DNA of 50,510 nucleotides from Sphingomonadaceae bacterium (GCA_024236195.1 JACKKZ010000009.1:1-50510); one strand, 5' to 3'. Positions 17,569-29,229 are shown, counted from the first letter of the stretch. Program-made: numbers and translations. Notes: generated by a model not told the origin, from the sequence alone.

Positions 17569-18803
17569 GAGCGATAATCCGCATTGATAGAGATATAACC
17601 ATGCGTCAGGTCGCAGGTCCACACAGTCGCGCGGCCATCGCCGAGACCCATATCGACCTGGATAGTGATGTCCTGCCCCTTGAGGTGTTCAGCCACGGGC
17701 GCTTCGTCATAATCAGCAAGCGGCAGGCCTTCCTTTGCGGCCCAGACGCCGCCAAAACCGATGGAGAGCTTGTCACGATCCGCCGGTTCACCCGCTTTGC
17801 CGACGGCCATGACCACGCGGCCCCAATTGGCGTCCTCGCCTGCGATGGCGGTCTTCACCAAGGGCGAGTTGGCAATGGCCAAGCCAATGCGATGCGCGCT
17901 TTCATCCGACACCGCGCCACTTACCGCGATTTCGATGAATTTTTGCGCCCCTTCGCCATCGCGCACCACCAGATGGGCGAGTTCACGGCAGACCTGGTCG
18001 AGCGCGGCGGCAAAGGCGTCGGCCCCGGCATCGTCGAAACTCGCCAGCGGCGCATTGCCCGCCTTGCCAGTAGCAAAGGCCAGCACTGTGTCGCTGGTCG
18101 AAGTGTCGCTATCCACCGTGATGCAGTTGAAGCTGGTCGTGTTGGAGGCGCTCAGCAGTTGTTGCAGGAAAGCCGGCTCCACCGCTGCGTCAGTGAAGAT
18201 ATAGCCGAGCATGGTCGCCATGTCGGGCGCGATCATGCCGCTGCCCTTGATGATCCCGGTGATCTCCACCCGCTTGCCATCGACGATGGCGGCGGCGGTG
18301 GCACCCTTGGCGAATGTATCGGTGGTGGAGATGGTCAGGGCTGCATCCTCCCAGCTGCAGGGTTCAGCCTGCAATACCGCTTCGACCCCCGCCTTCGCCT
18401 TGTCCTTGGGAAGCGGAACACCGATCACGCCGGTGGAGGAAACGAAGACCTCTTCCTGCGCGCAGCCCAGATGGCCCGCGACCTGCGCCATGATCTGCTC
18501 CACCGCCTCGCGCCCGCGATAGCCGGTGAAGGCGTTGGAATTGCCCGCATTGACCACCAGCGCCCGCGCGCGGCCTGCCTTCACCTGCTCGCGCCCCAAT
18601 TCGACTTCGCTGGAGCAGCAGACATTGCGCGTAAATACGCCCGCGACGCTGGTGCCCTCTGCCAATTCGACAAAGGTCAGATCGCAGCGATCCCAGTTCT
18701 TGTAACGCGCCCGCGCAATGCGGGGCGTCGCCCCGGCAATGGTAGGCGCATCAGGGAAGGGGCGGGCGAGGGGGGATGTTTCGAGGTCCATTTTGGGGCG
18801 CAT
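17565..18803 (-). CDS. argJ: Glutamate N-acetyltransferase / ornithine acetyltransferase
   Basis: ArgJ moves the acetyl group from N-acetylornithine to glutamate, closing the arginine acetyl cycle, and often also makes N-acetylglutamate from acetyl-CoA. The family block KGSGMIAPDMATMLGYIFTD contains the autoprocessing site, where cleavage before Thr of ATML leaves Thr as the N-terminal nucleophile of the beta chain. VNAGNSNAFTG, VSSTGVIGVPLP, NCITVDSDTSTSDT and ANWGRVVMAVGKAG are also diagnostic, and the C-terminus is YISINADYRS. The longest frame begins at a TTG, and ATG starts occur at MRPK and four codons later at MDLE. No ribosome site decides between them and I chose the first ATG. The stop overlaps the phosphatase start. 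Confidence 0.95.
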   Translation of the reverse strand: MRPKMDLETSPLARPFPDAPTIAGATPRIARARYKNWDRCDLTFVELAEGTSVAGVFTRNVCCSSEVELGREQVKAGRARALVVNAGNSNAFTGYRGREAVEQIMAQVAGHLGCAQEEVFVSSTGVIGVPLPKDKAKAGVEAVLQAEPCSWEDAALTISTTDTFAKGATAAAIVDGKRVEITGIIKGSGMIAPDMATMLGYIFTDAAVEPAFLQQLLSASNTTSFNCITVDSDTSTSDTVLAFATGKAGNAPLASFDDAGADAFAAALDQVCRELAHLVVRDGEGAQKFIEIAVSGAVSDESAHRIGLAIANSPLVKTAIAGEDANWGRVVMAVGKAGEPADRDKLSIGFGGVWAAKEGLPLADYDEAPVAEHLKGQDITIQVDMGLGDGRATVWTCDLTHGYISINADYRS

Positions 18804-18943
18804 AATGCGGTAAGGCGCTGGCGACAACGAAACGTTGCGCCATAATTGACGCAAGTGATGGAAAAGGCTGCATCGGCCTCCTGTCGATTAACACTCACGC
18901 TGTTGTGGACTAATTCACCAATAGCGCCTATCTAGCCTCCACC

Positions 18944-19219
18944 ATGCTCAAACGCCTCCTTGCTTGTCTTGCGTTGATTACCGGCCTTGCCGCGATCAGT
19001 ACGCCTGCGCAGGCCGGATTTGCCGCTGCAATTGCGGAGCAGGCCCAGTCCAGCTCCCAAACCGCGCAGCCGGGCAAGGCGCAGAGCTGCACCTGCGAGG
19101 ATCGGCGGACCACCAAGCCTGCAAAAGGCACGGAAACAAGCCAGTGCCGCACCCGCACCAAGCCGGTCACGATCTATATCCCGACCGTGCAATTTGGTGC
19201 TGACCGCGCTTTCGAATAG
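18944..19219 (+). CDS. Small secreted protein of unknown function
   Basis: A 91-residue product with a Sec signal peptide (MLKRLLACLALITGLAAIST, cleavage likely after PAQAG). The mature part is Gln/Ser/Thr-rich and holds three cysteines (SCTCED and SQCRTR). No domain is recognised. It is transcribed divergently from argJ and lies 93 nt upstream of secA. There is no link in function that I can show. Confidence 0.65.
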   Translation: MLKRLLACLALITGLAAISTPAQAGFAAAIAEQAQSSSQTAQPGKAQSCTCEDRRTTKPAKGTETSQCRTRTKPVTIYIPTVQFGADRAFE

Positions 19220-19312
19220 CGCCCCTTTCCATAAATTTTCCTGAACCGGCTGCCCGGCGCAACTCTGCGCGTGGGCGGCAATTATAGATTCCAGCCCTGA
19301 CGGGACACCTCC

Positions 19313-22057
<2,745 letters not shown>

Positions 22058-22066
<9 letters not shown>

Positions 22067-22080
22067 CGCCCGCTGCTATT
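22058..22080 (+). terminator. Hairpin overlapping the secA stop codon
   Basis: GCGGGC-TAAC-GCCCGC forms a perfect 6-bp stem whose loop contains the secA TAA stop; a TATTTGTTT stretch follows. It is a possible terminator, placed so that it can form only after ribosomes release. Confidence 0.45.
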
Positions 22081-22464
22081 TGTTTGGCCTCAAGCGCCGG
22101 CAGGGCCATCCGGCCCCTTGGCTATCCTCCGGGGGCCCGACCCCTGCGGGGCCACCCCTTCGGGCGCGCAGTCGCGCTTGCGGCGCTGCGCGCCGGAGTG
22201 GCGCTTGTTGTAGCCCTTCAACCAACTACGGCTAGTTCGCATTGCTCACAAGCCTTCGTATCCTTCTCCCCAGGGGAGAAGGATGCTGGAGCTTGGCGCA
22301 TAGCGCCTAGCGAAAGCTGGATGAGGGGCTACAAGCTATCGGCCTGGAATGGACCGGCGCGCAGCGCCGCAAGGCCGACTGATCCTGAGCCTGTCGAAGG
22401 GCCGCAGCGCTTGCGCGAGGATTTCGCACGCCGGAGGGCGTGCGGAACAACAAAAAAGAAATGA
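22067..22464. other. Repeat-rich intergenic region between secA and tRNA-Asn
   Basis: About 400 nt without a gene. It contains the secA-end hairpin, a very G/C-rich stretch with several short palindromes (22100-22200), family II palindromic element copy C (22213-22329), and a TCCTGAGCCTGTCGAAGGG motif near 22380, which is one strand of a short repeat seen between genes in many proteobacteria. I see no supported promoter or RNA gene here. Confidence 0.7.
22213..22329. repeat. Intergenic palindromic element, family II, copy C
   Basis: It shares a scaffold with 24868-25020. The left end is (A)CCAACT-CGGCTA-TTCGC; the middle has TATCCTTCTCCCC; then come GATGCTG-AGCTTGGCGC, TAGCGCCTAGCGAAAGCTGG and a terminal ATGAGG. 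The ends are roughly inverted. It lies between convergent secA and the tRNA-Asn/nadK side. Confidence 0.8.
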
Positions 22465-22539
22465 TGGCTCCCCGAGTTGGATTCGAACCAACGACCAAGT
22501 GATTAACAGTCACCTACTCTACCGCTGAGCTATCGGGGA
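22465..22539 (-). tRNA. tRNA-Asn (anticodon GTT)
   Basis: A complete 75-nt cloverleaf on the minus strand. It begins TCCCCGATAGCTCAGCGGTA, has the anticodon loop CTGTTAA on a GGTGA/TCACT stem, a T-arm TGGTTCGAATCCA, a fully paired acceptor stem (TCCCCGA/TCGGGGA), discriminator G and an encoded CCA. Confidence 0.97.
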
Positions 22540-22611
22540 GCAGCTCTTGCGAGCGGAGCCGCGCCTATATGCAGGCCTGCCAGCTTTGGCAAGCGGGTTT
22601 GGGCAAAATTT

Positions 22612-23400
22612 TCACACCATGAATTGTTCCGCGGCAATCCGCTCGTCCAACGCGTGGCCCCGATCAAACAAAAGCGTCAGCGGGGTGTCACGACAGATCG
22701 CAATATGCACTTCGGCCACGTCCCGCAGTTCCTTCTGGTCGGCGACAACGCTGACCGGGCGCTTGGCGGGTTCGCGAATGCGGAACTGGATCGAGCTGCG
22801 ATCGGGCAATACGGCCCCGCTCCAGCGGCGCGGGCGGAAGGCGCTGATCGGGGTGAGTGCCAGCAGCTTGCTGTCGAGCGGCAGGATCGGGCCATTGGCG
22901 GAGAGGTTATAGGCAGTGGAACCGGCGGGTGTCGCCACCAGTACCCCGTCGCACACCAACTCTTCGATCCGCACCTTGTCATTCACGGAAACTTCGATCT
23001 TGGCGGTCTGGCGCGTTTCGCGCAGCAGGCTGACTTCGTTGATGGCGCAGAGATTATGTTCTTCCCCCATCTGGTCAAATGCCTGCATCCGGAGCGGGTT
23101 GATAGTGAAGGGCTTGGCTTCGTTCACCCGGTCGAGCATCTTCGCCCCGCCGCGATTGCGGTTCATCAGGAAGCCGACCGTGCCCAGGTTCATGCCGTAA
23201 ACCGGCAAGACCCGACCCGTATCGAGCATCTGGTGGAGAACATGGAGCATGAAGCCGTCACCGCCCAGCACGACCGCACAATCGGCCTCTTCCAGGGGCA
23301 CCCAATCGTGCATCCGTTCCAGACTCCGCAGCGCCTCCTGCGCCTTCTCGGAATCCGAGCTGACCAGCGCCAGCTTCTCATAATTGTTGCTCTCACTCAC
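22612..23400 (-). CDS. nadK: NAD kinase
   Basis: Phosphorylates NAD to NADP with ATP or polyphosphate. The 262-residue protein has the GGDG motif in VVLGGDGFMLHVLHQ, GMNLGTVGFLMN, the NE/D motif AINEVSLLRE and the family signature VATPAGSTAYNLSANGPILP. The frame is open far upstream on this strand, but that part is antisense to the EAL-protein gene. The GTG of (V)SESNNYEK is the first sensible start and gives a normal-sized enzyme. It is divergent from the EAL-protein gene, with 123 nt between them. Confidence 0.93.
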   Translation of the reverse strand: MSESNNYEKLALVSSDSEKAQEALRSLERMHDWVPLEEADCAVVLGGDGFMLHVLHQMLDTGRVLPVYGMNLGTVGFLMNRNRGGAKMLDRVNEAKPFTINPLRMQAFDQMGEEHNLCAINEVSLLRETRQTAKIEVSVNDKVRIEELVCDGVLVATPAGSTAYNLSANGPILPLDSKLLALTPISAFRPRRWSGAVLPDRSSIQFRIREPAKRPVSVVADQKELRDVAEVHIAICRDTPLTLLFDRGHALDERIAAEQFMV

Positions 23401-23523
23401 GCGCGGCTCCCCTGCAAATGCGCTGTCCGAGTCGGCTGGGAGCCTATGGAGGGCTGTCCCGTTTGGCAACGCATCACAAATGCAGGCAAGAAATGCTAAG
23501 AGGCAGGCGCTAGGGCAAAGGGC

Positions 23524-24843
23524 ATGGATGTGATGATCCCAGAGATTGCAGATTCGCAGCGAGACGATTTGACCGGCCTGCCTGATGCAGCGTCGGCCTA
23601 TGCTACGCTGGCGCGATGGCAGGCCGACTATGCTGCGCGGGGTCACACGGCACCGATCCACGCGATGCTGCTGGGGCTGGGGCGGTTTGACACTGTCAAT
23701 CTTGCCTATGGCGAAGCGACGGGTGACGGGGCGCTGGTGGAAGTGGCCCGGCGTATCCTGCACTTCGCGGAGGATGAATTCGAGAGCGGCACAGCGCTGG
23801 TTGCGCGGATCGGGGGCGGGCAGTTTTTGATCGCGGCGCTGGACGCCTGCAGCCGCGAACGCTGGCAATGGCTCGCCGATGCACTGGCCGATGCGGTGGC
23901 GCTGCCAATTGCCGATCTGGACGCGGCCGGGACGCTGCGCCTGTGGCCGCGTGTGGCGCTGATGCGGGCAACGAAGGGAGAAGGGCCGGATATCGTGCTC
24001 GACCGTTTGGCGCAGACCTTGGCGCAAGCGCGGGCAGAGCAAGCGCGGCGGGTGCTGTGGGCCGATGGAGAACTGACCCTGCCGGGCAAGCGCGCTGCAC
24101 AGTTGGAAGCCGACTTGCTGGCCGCGCTCGACCGGGACGAGATCGAGATTCTCTACCAGCCCCAATTCGCGCTGGAGGATGACCGGTTGACCGGGGCGGA
24201 GGCGCTGGCGCGCTGGCAGCACCCGGAACTGGGCCGGATCGGGGCCGGGGCGCTGTTCGCCATTGCCGAACGCGCGGATCATGTGGCGCAGCTCAGCCGC
24301 CATATCGCCAAGCGCGCGCTGGAAGGGGCGAAGGACTGGCCAGAGCATTTGCGACTGTCGCTGAATGTTACCCCGGCGGATTTGGCTGCGGGCAGTTTTG
24401 CCGATGAATTTTCCCGGATGCTGGCCAAAAGTGGTTTCCCGGCTGATCGCCTGACGCTGGAGATTACCGAGCAGGTGCTGGTATCCGACCTCGAACGCGC
24501 CTCTGCGTCGTTGGAGCGGCTGCACGAGCAAGGTATCCGCATCGCGCTCGACGATTTCGGTGCGGGCTTCTGCAACTTCCGTTACCTGAAGCTACTGCCG
24601 CTGGATTACCTCAAACTTGACCGGGCGATGGTCGATGGCGTGGTTGATGACCACCGCGACCTCGCTGTGCTGCGCGGGATCGTGGCCATGGCCAAGGCGC
24701 TCGACCTGAAGCTGATCGCCGAAGGGATCGAGAATGAAGACCAGCGCGCGATCATCGCGGCAGAGGGCTGCGACTTCTATCAGGGCTTCCTGAAGGCGGA
24801 GCCGATGGGGGCAGGGGAGTTTATGGGGTTGGCGGGAGGCTAG
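23524..24843 (+). CDS. Cyclic-di-GMP phosphodiesterase, EAL domain with degenerate GGDEF
   Basis: The 439-residue protein begins with a GGDEF-fold domain (about residues 10-175) whose signature is RIGGGQFLI in place of GGDEF, so cyclase activity is unlikely. An EAL domain follows with all catalytic features visible: EALARWQHP (the E of EAL), SLNVTP (Asn), LTLEITEQVL (Glu), ALDDFGAGFCNFRYLK (the DDFG pair), YLKLD (Lys), LIAEGIEN (Glu) and YQGFLKAEP (Gln). It is therefore predicted to hydrolyse c-di-GMP, with the degenerate domain perhaps acting as a GTP sensor. No signal or membrane segment is visible, so it is cytoplasmic. The substrate assignment rests on the family; the pathway it controls here is unknown. 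Confidence 0.92.
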   Translation: MDVMIPEIADSQRDDLTGLPDAASAYATLARWQADYAARGHTAPIHAMLLGLGRFDTVNLAYGEATGDGALVEVARRILHFAEDEFESGTALVARIGGGQFLIAALDACSRERWQWLADALADAVALPIADLDAAGTLRLWPRVALMRATKGEGPDIVLDRLAQTLAQARAEQARRVLWADGELTLPGKRAAQLEADLLAALDRDEIEILYQPQFALEDDRLTGAEALARWQHPELGRIGAGALFAIAERADHVAQLSRHIAKRALEGAKDWPEHLRLSLNVTPADLAAGSFADEFSRMLAKSGFPADRLTLEITEQVLVSDLERASASLERLHEQGIRIALDDFGAGFCNFRYLKLLPLDYLKLDRAMVDGVVDDHRDLAVLRGIVAMAKALDLKLIAEGIENEDQRAIIAAEGCDFYQGFLKAEPMGAGEFMGLAGG

Positions 24844-24867
24844 GCCCCGGCCAGCGAGGGAGCAGCT

Positions 24868-25020
24868 CCTCATCCAACTCCGGCTAATTCGCTTAGCTCA
24901 TAAGCCTGCGTATCCTTCTCCCCCAAGGAGAGGGGTAAGGTCAGCGCGACCTCTTCTTCTCCCGGAGGGAGAGGGATGCTGAAGCTTGGCGCGTTAGCGC
25001 CTAGCGAAAGCTGGATGAGG
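24868..25020. repeat. Intergenic palindromic element, family II, copy D
   Basis: The ends are inverted (CCTCATCCAACTCC and AGCTGGATGAGG). The interior matches copy C (GGCTAATTCGCT, TATCCTTCTCCCC, GATGCTGAAGCTTGGCGC, TAGCGCCTAGCGAAAGCTGG) with about 35 nt of extra purine/pyrimidine hairpin sequence. It lies between convergent EAL-protein and mfd genes. Confidence 0.85.
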
Positions 25021-25055
25021 GTTTCAGGGCTATCGGAAACGCGATCCTCCCCGGA

Positions 25056-28000
25056 TCAGGCCTTCTTTGCCTTCCGCACGATCCCGCTGAGCCCCTTGGT
25101 CAGCTGGAACAGCCCGTTGAGTCTGCTCTGCGGGTCGCCCCATGCGCGGTCGATCACCAGCTTCATGTCCGGGCGCAGGCGGGCGGTGCCTTTCAGGCGC
25201 TCGACATAGGCAAGCAGGCCCGCCGGTTCGGGGAACTGGTCATTGTGGAAGGAAATGAGCGTGCCGCGCGCGCCGACGTCGATCTTGGCGATGTGCGCCT
25301 CGATTGCCTGCCGCTTGATCTCGATCAGCTTGACGAGGTTCGCCGTGGCATTGGGCAGCGGGCCGAAACGGTCGATCATTTCGGCGGCCAGCGCTTCGAT
25401 CTCTGCCTTTTCACGCGCATCATTGAGACGGCGATAGAGCGCCATGCGCACCGCGAGGTCAGGCACGTAATCGTCGGGGATCATGATCGGCGCGTCGACC
25501 GTGATCTGCGGGGAGAGGCCAGTCGTGTCTTCCTTCAGCCCCATCTCGCCAGCCTTCGCAGCAAGGATGGCTTCCTCCAGCATCGACTGGTAAAGCTCGA
25601 AGCCGACTTCGCGGATATGGCCGCTTTGCTCGTCGCCCAGCAGGTTCCCCGCGCCGCGAATGTCGAGGTCGTGGCTGGCGAGCTGGAAGCCTGCGCCGAG
25701 CCCTTCGAGGTCGCCCAGCACTTTCAGCCGCTTCTCCGCGACTTCGCTGAGCTGCTGGTCCTTGGGATGCGTAAGATAGGCATAGGCGCGCAACTTGCTC
25801 CGCCCCACGCGCCCGCGCAGCTGGTACAGCTGGGCGAGGCCAAAGCGGTCCGCGCGGTGGATGATGATCGTGTTGGCGCTGGGGATATCCAGCCCGCTCT
25901 CAACGATGGTGGTGGAGAGCAGGACCTCGTATTTCTTCTCGTAGAAAGCGGCCATGCGCTCTTCCACTTCGCCCGGCGACATCTGGCCGTGGGCGGAGAT
26001 ATATTTCACTTCGGGCACATGTTCATGCAGCCAGTCTTCCACCTGCGCCATGTCGGCAATGCGGGGGACGACGATAAAGCTCTGCCCACCGCGATGATGT
26101 TCGCGCAGCAGAGCTTCGCGCATCACCATATCGTCCCATTCCATCACATAGGTGCGCACGGCGAGGCGATCGACCGGCGGGGTCTGGATGGTGGAAAGCT
26201 CACGCAGGCCCGACATCGCCATCTGCAGCGTGCGCGGGATCGGTGTGGCCGTGAGGGTGAGCATATGCACATCGGTGCGCAGCTGTTTCAGGCGTTCCTT
26301 GTGGTTCACGCCAAAGCGTTGCTCCTCGTCCACGATCACCAGCCCGAGGTCGCGGAATTTGGTGTTCTTGGACAGGATCGCATGTGTGCCGATCACGATA
26401 TCGACCTGCCCGGCCTCCAATGCCTCGCGCGTTTCCTTCATCTCCTTGTCGGAAACAAGGCGGGAGAGGCGGCCGACGCGCAGCGGGAAGCCACCAAAGC
26501 GGGTAGAGAAGTTTTCAAAATGCTGGCGCGCGAGCAGGGTGGTGGGAGCGACCACTGCCACTTGCTTGCCTGCCATCGCTGCGACGAAGGCCGCGCGCAG
26601 GGCGACCTCCGTCTTGCCGAAACCGACATCGCCGCAGACCAGCCGGTCCATCGGGCGGCCCAGTTTGAGGTCGTGCAGCACATCCTCGATGGCGCGTTCC
26701 TGATCGTCGGTTTCCTGCCAGGGGAAGCGTTCGACAAACTGGTCGAAACCGGATTTGTCCGCTTCCAGTACCGGCGCCTTCCTGAGCGCGCGGGCCGCAG
26801 CGGTGGCCATCAATTCGCCCGCGATGGCGCGGATGCGCTCCTTCAGTTTCGCGCGGCGTTTCTGCCATGCTTCGCCGCCCAGCCGGTCGAGCGGGACGGG
26901 CTGGTCGGAAGAGCCATAGCGGCTGAGGACGTCGATATTCTCAACCGGGATGTAGAGTTTATCGCCGCCGGCATATTCCAGCATCACGCAATCATGCTGG
27001 CTCTTGCCGACGGTAATCGGTTCAAGGCCCAGATATTTGCCGATGCCGTGTTCCATGTGGACGACCAGGTCGCCTGCATTGAGCGCGGACAGCTCGGCCA
27101 GGAAAGCGTCGGCATCCTTCTTGCGCTTCTTGCGGCGGACGAGCCGGTCGCCGAGCAGATCCTGCTCGGTCAGGACTTCCAGTTCATCATTGGCGAACCC
27201 GCTTTCCAGCGGCAGCACCATGGCGACAGGTGTTCCCCTGGCGGAGAGGCCCAGCGCTTCCTGCCAGCTTTCCGCCAGCTTCGGCTCTGCCCCCACTTCG
27301 CCGAGGATCGAGGCGATGCGTGACCGGCTGCCGGCGGAATAGGCAGCGAGAAGGGGGCGTTTGCCCGCCTTGCCCAGCGCCTTCAGATGGGTGGCAGCGG
27401 CGCTATAGACATTGTCCCCCCGTGCCCGCTCAGGGGTAAAATCGCGGCCGGAAGTGAAGCCGAAATCAAGGACGGAACTGCTTTCCGGCTCGGCAAAGAT
27501 GCTGGCGCGGTGGATCGGGCGGGCGCTGAGCTGCTCGCTCCATTCCTCGCTGCGCAGATAGAGCGCGTCCCTGGCCAGCGGGCGGTAGGAGCCGGCCTTT
27601 TCACCTGCATGTTCGCTGCGCTGGCGGTGGTAGTCTGCGATATCGGCCAGTCGCTCCTCCACCGCGCCGCTGGCACCGCCATCGACGATGACGACATCTT
27701 CGGGCGAAAGGTGGTCGAACAGAGTGGAGAGCTTTTCCTCGAACAGGGGCAGCCAGTGCTCCATTCCCGCCAGCCGCCGCCCGTCGCTCACTGCCTGATA
27801 GAGCGGATCGCCGGTCGCGGTCGCACCAAACATCTCGCGGTAACGGCTGCGGAAACGCTTGATACTCTCCTCGTCGAGAAGGGCCTCGCTGGCGGGGAGC
27901 AGCAAATGGCTATCGAGAATGCCGGTGCTCATCTGCGTCTGCGGATCGAACAGGCGCAGGCTTTCCAGCTCGTCACCAAAGAAATCGAGCCGCAGGCCCT

Positions 28001-28532
28001 GTTCCAGCCCGGACGGGAAGATATCGACGATGCTCCCGCGCAAGGCATATTCCCCATGGTCGATCACCGTATCGGTGCGCGAATAGCCTTGCCGCTGGAG
28101 CAGGGCAGAGAGGCTGGCATGGCCGATCTGCGTGCCGGGGCGAAAATCGCGCACGGATTCGCGGACACGGAACGGGGTAAGCACGCGCTGGAGCACGGCA
28201 TTGGCAGTGGTTACCAGCAGCTGCGACCCGCTTTTGCCCGCTTGCAAGCGGTATAGCGCGGCCAGCCGCCGTGCACTGATCGACAGGGCGGGGCTGGCAC
28301 GGTCATACGGCAGGCAGTCCCATGCGGGGAAAGGGATTACTTCCAGTTCTGGCGCGAAGAATTGCGCGGCATCGACCACGCCCTGCATCGCGGCATCGTC
28401 AGGCGCGATGAAGACTACCCGGCCGCTCGCCGCCCGCGCAATATCCGCCAGCACCAGCGGCTGCGCCCCGCGCACCAGCGAGGACAAGGTCAGCGGTGCT
28501 TTCGCCTTCAGGATGCGGGACAGGTCAGCCAT
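25056..28532 (-). CDS. mfd: Transcription-repair coupling factor
   Basis: Mfd removes RNA polymerase stalled at lesions and recruits UvrA. The 1,158-residue protein shows the UvrB-like N-terminal module (PFPAWDCLPYDRASP, GEYALRGSIVDIFPSG), the polymerase-interacting domain (LNAGDLVVHMEHGIGKYLGLE), the RecG-like translocase with Walker A VCGDVGFGKTEVALRAAF, Walker B LVIVDEEQRFGVNHKE, LTATPIPRTLQMAMSG, QLRGRVGRS and the TRG motif region, then the C-terminal TRCF domain (DLAVRMALYRRL...EIEALAAEMIDRFG). The start is the ATG of MADLSRILK; nineteen extra codons upstream start inside a hairpin region and were left out. Confidence 0.97.
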   Translation of the reverse strand: MADLSRILKAKAPLTLSSLVRGAQPLVLADIARAASGRVVFIAPDDAAMQGVVDAAQFFAPELEVIPFPAWDCLPYDRASPALSISARRLAALYRLQAGKSGSQLLVTTANAVLQRVLTPFRVRESVRDFRPGTQIGHASLSALLQRQGYSRTDTVIDHGEYALRGSIVDIFPSGLEQGLRLDFFGDELESLRLFDPQTQMSTGILDSHLLLPASEALLDEESIKRFRSRYREMFGATATGDPLYQAVSDGRRLAGMEHWLPLFEEKLSTLFDHLSPEDVVIVDGGASGAVEERLADIADYHRQRSEHAGEKAGSYRPLARDALYLRSEEWSEQLSARPIHRASIFAEPESSSVLDFGFTSGRDFTPERARGDNVYSAAATHLKALGKAGKRPLLAAYSAGSRSRIASILGEVGAEPKLAESWQEALGLSARGTPVAMVLPLESGFANDELEVLTEQDLLGDRLVRRKKRKKDADAFLAELSALNAGDLVVHMEHGIGKYLGLEPITVGKSQHDCVMLEYAGGDKLYIPVENIDVLSRYGSSDQPVPLDRLGGEAWQKRRAKLKERIRAIAGELMATAAARALRKAPVLEADKSGFDQFVERFPWQETDDQERAIEDVLHDLKLGRPMDRLVCGDVGFGKTEVALRAAFVAAMAGKQVAVVAPTTLLARQHFENFSTRFGGFPLRVGRLSRLVSDKEMKETREALEAGQVDIVIGTHAILSKNTKFRDLGLVIVDEEQRFGVNHKERLKQLRTDVHMLTLTATPIPRTLQMAMSGLRELSTIQTPPVDRLAVRTYVMEWDDMVMREALLREHHRGGQSFIVVPRIADMAQVEDWLHEHVPEVKYISAHGQMSPGEVEERMAAFYEKKYEVLLSTTIVESGLDIPSANTIIIHRADRFGLAQLYQLRGRVGRSKLRAYAYLTHPKDQQLSEVAEKRLKVLGDLEGLGAGFQLASHDLDIRGAGNLLGDEQSGHIREVGFELYQSMLEEAILAAKAGEMGLKEDTTGLSPQITVDAPIMIPDDYVPDLAVRMALYRRLNDAREKAEIEALAAEMIDRFGPLPNATANLVKLIEIKRQAIEAHIAKIDVGARGTLISFHNDQFPEPAGLLAYVERLKGTARLRPDMKLVIDRAWGDPQSRLNGLFQLTKGLSGIVRKAKKA

Positions 28533-28630
28533 GGAAACTCGCTCGTGCAAACGCAAAAGCCCCCTTCTCGCCTGAGGAGGGGGTGTCACTATCGGACAAG
28601 CCGCATAGCGGCGGATCGTGGTTTGTTAAA

Positions 28631-28656
28631 GCCCTCTCCCCTGAAGGGGAGAGGGC
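28631..28656 (-). terminator. Intrinsic-type hairpin downstream of sdhE
   Basis: A perfect 11-bp stem GCCCTCTCCCC/GGGGAGAGGGC with a TGAA tetraloop, located just after the sdhE stop and before mfd on the same strand. A second G/C hairpin (CCCCCTTCTC...GAGGGGG) lies at about 28560-28585. The arms resemble those of the family I palindromic elements. Confidence 0.6.
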
Positions 28657-28663
28657 AAGTGGT

Positions 28664-28930
28664 TCAGCCGGGTATCTCGACATAGTCGAGGCGCTGCATC
28701 AGCTCCATCTGTGCGCCCGCAAACCGCTCCGGCACGGCTTCGCTCTGGAACACCCAGGTGGTGATCTCGACATCATCCTCGTCGAGCAGGGCTTCGAACC
28801 AGGCCAGTTCCTCCTCGCCCCAGCTTGCGTGGTAGCGTTCGAAGAAGCCGCCCATCATGTAGTCGGCCTCGCGCGTGCCCCGGTGCCATGCGCGGAACTT
28901 GGCGCGGCTCATGCGATACGTGTCAACCAT
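28664..28930 (-). CDS. sdhE: Succinate dehydrogenase assembly factor 2 (SdhE/CptB family)
   Basis: SdhE helps attach FAD covalently to the flavoprotein subunit of succinate dehydrogenase. The 88-residue product has the family pattern: an RG-x-E-like motif (WHRGTREADYMMGGFFERY) followed by WGEEELAWFEALLDEDDVEITTWV. The Gly of the RG pair, implicated in FAD transfer, is present. I use the ATG of MVDTYR because the longer frame begins with TTG. It lies between a small membrane protein and mfd, all on the minus strand. Location 5' of mfd and near recG is common in alphaproteobacteria. Confidence 0.88.
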   Translation of the reverse strand: MVDTYRMSRAKFRAWHRGTREADYMMGGFFERYHASWGEEELAWFEALLDEDDVEITTWVFQSEAVPERFAGAQMELMQRLDYVEIPG

Positions 28931-28974
28931 GGCAAGGGCGGTAGGCGAGCGTGCGGCCACGCGCAAGCGGACCG

Positions 28975-29229
28975 TTAGTCTTCCGCCGGGGCTTCGACCG
29001 GAGGCTGGTAGGTCAACCGCCGGTTGCGTCGACCGAGGCTGAGCAGTTTGGCCTTCAGCGCCATCAGGAATTCATACAACCGCTCGCGCGCGGCATATTC
29101 TTCGGCATGTTTCCTTGCGAGCCGCTCGCCGCTGAACAGCTTGCCGAGAAAATAGATCACAGCGCCAATTACCAAGACGAAGAGCAGCACTGGCCAGGCT
29201 TCGAGCAGGAGCAGGAGACGGTCGAGCAT
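28975..29229 (-). CDS. Small membrane protein of unknown function
   Basis: An 84-residue product with one strongly hydrophobic segment near its N-terminus (LLLLLEAWPVLLFVLVIGAV), followed by a charged, probably cytoplasmic helix (GERLARKHAEEYAARERLYEF) and a Pro/Glu-rich tail. I prefer this ATG because a GGGAAG ribosome site lies ten bases upstream. The frame stays open for 40 more codons to another ATG at 29349. The family is not recognised. It ends 44 nt before sdhE and may share its transcript. recG is transcribed divergently. Confidence 0.6.
   Translation of the reverse strand: MLDRLLLLLEAWPVLLFVLVIGAVIYFLGKLFSGERLARKHAEEYAARERLYEFLMALKAKLLSLGRRNRRLTYQPPVEAPAED

Noticed and set aside
23401..24531. 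Upstream extension of nadK to 639 codons
   Set aside because: The extension is antisense to the EAL-protein gene and lacks any domain; the enzyme has its normal length from the GTG at 23400.
25245..27323. A 692-codon open frame antisense to mfd
   Set aside because: It has the same antisense composition pattern and no recognisable domain; Mfd motifs are complete on the minus strand.
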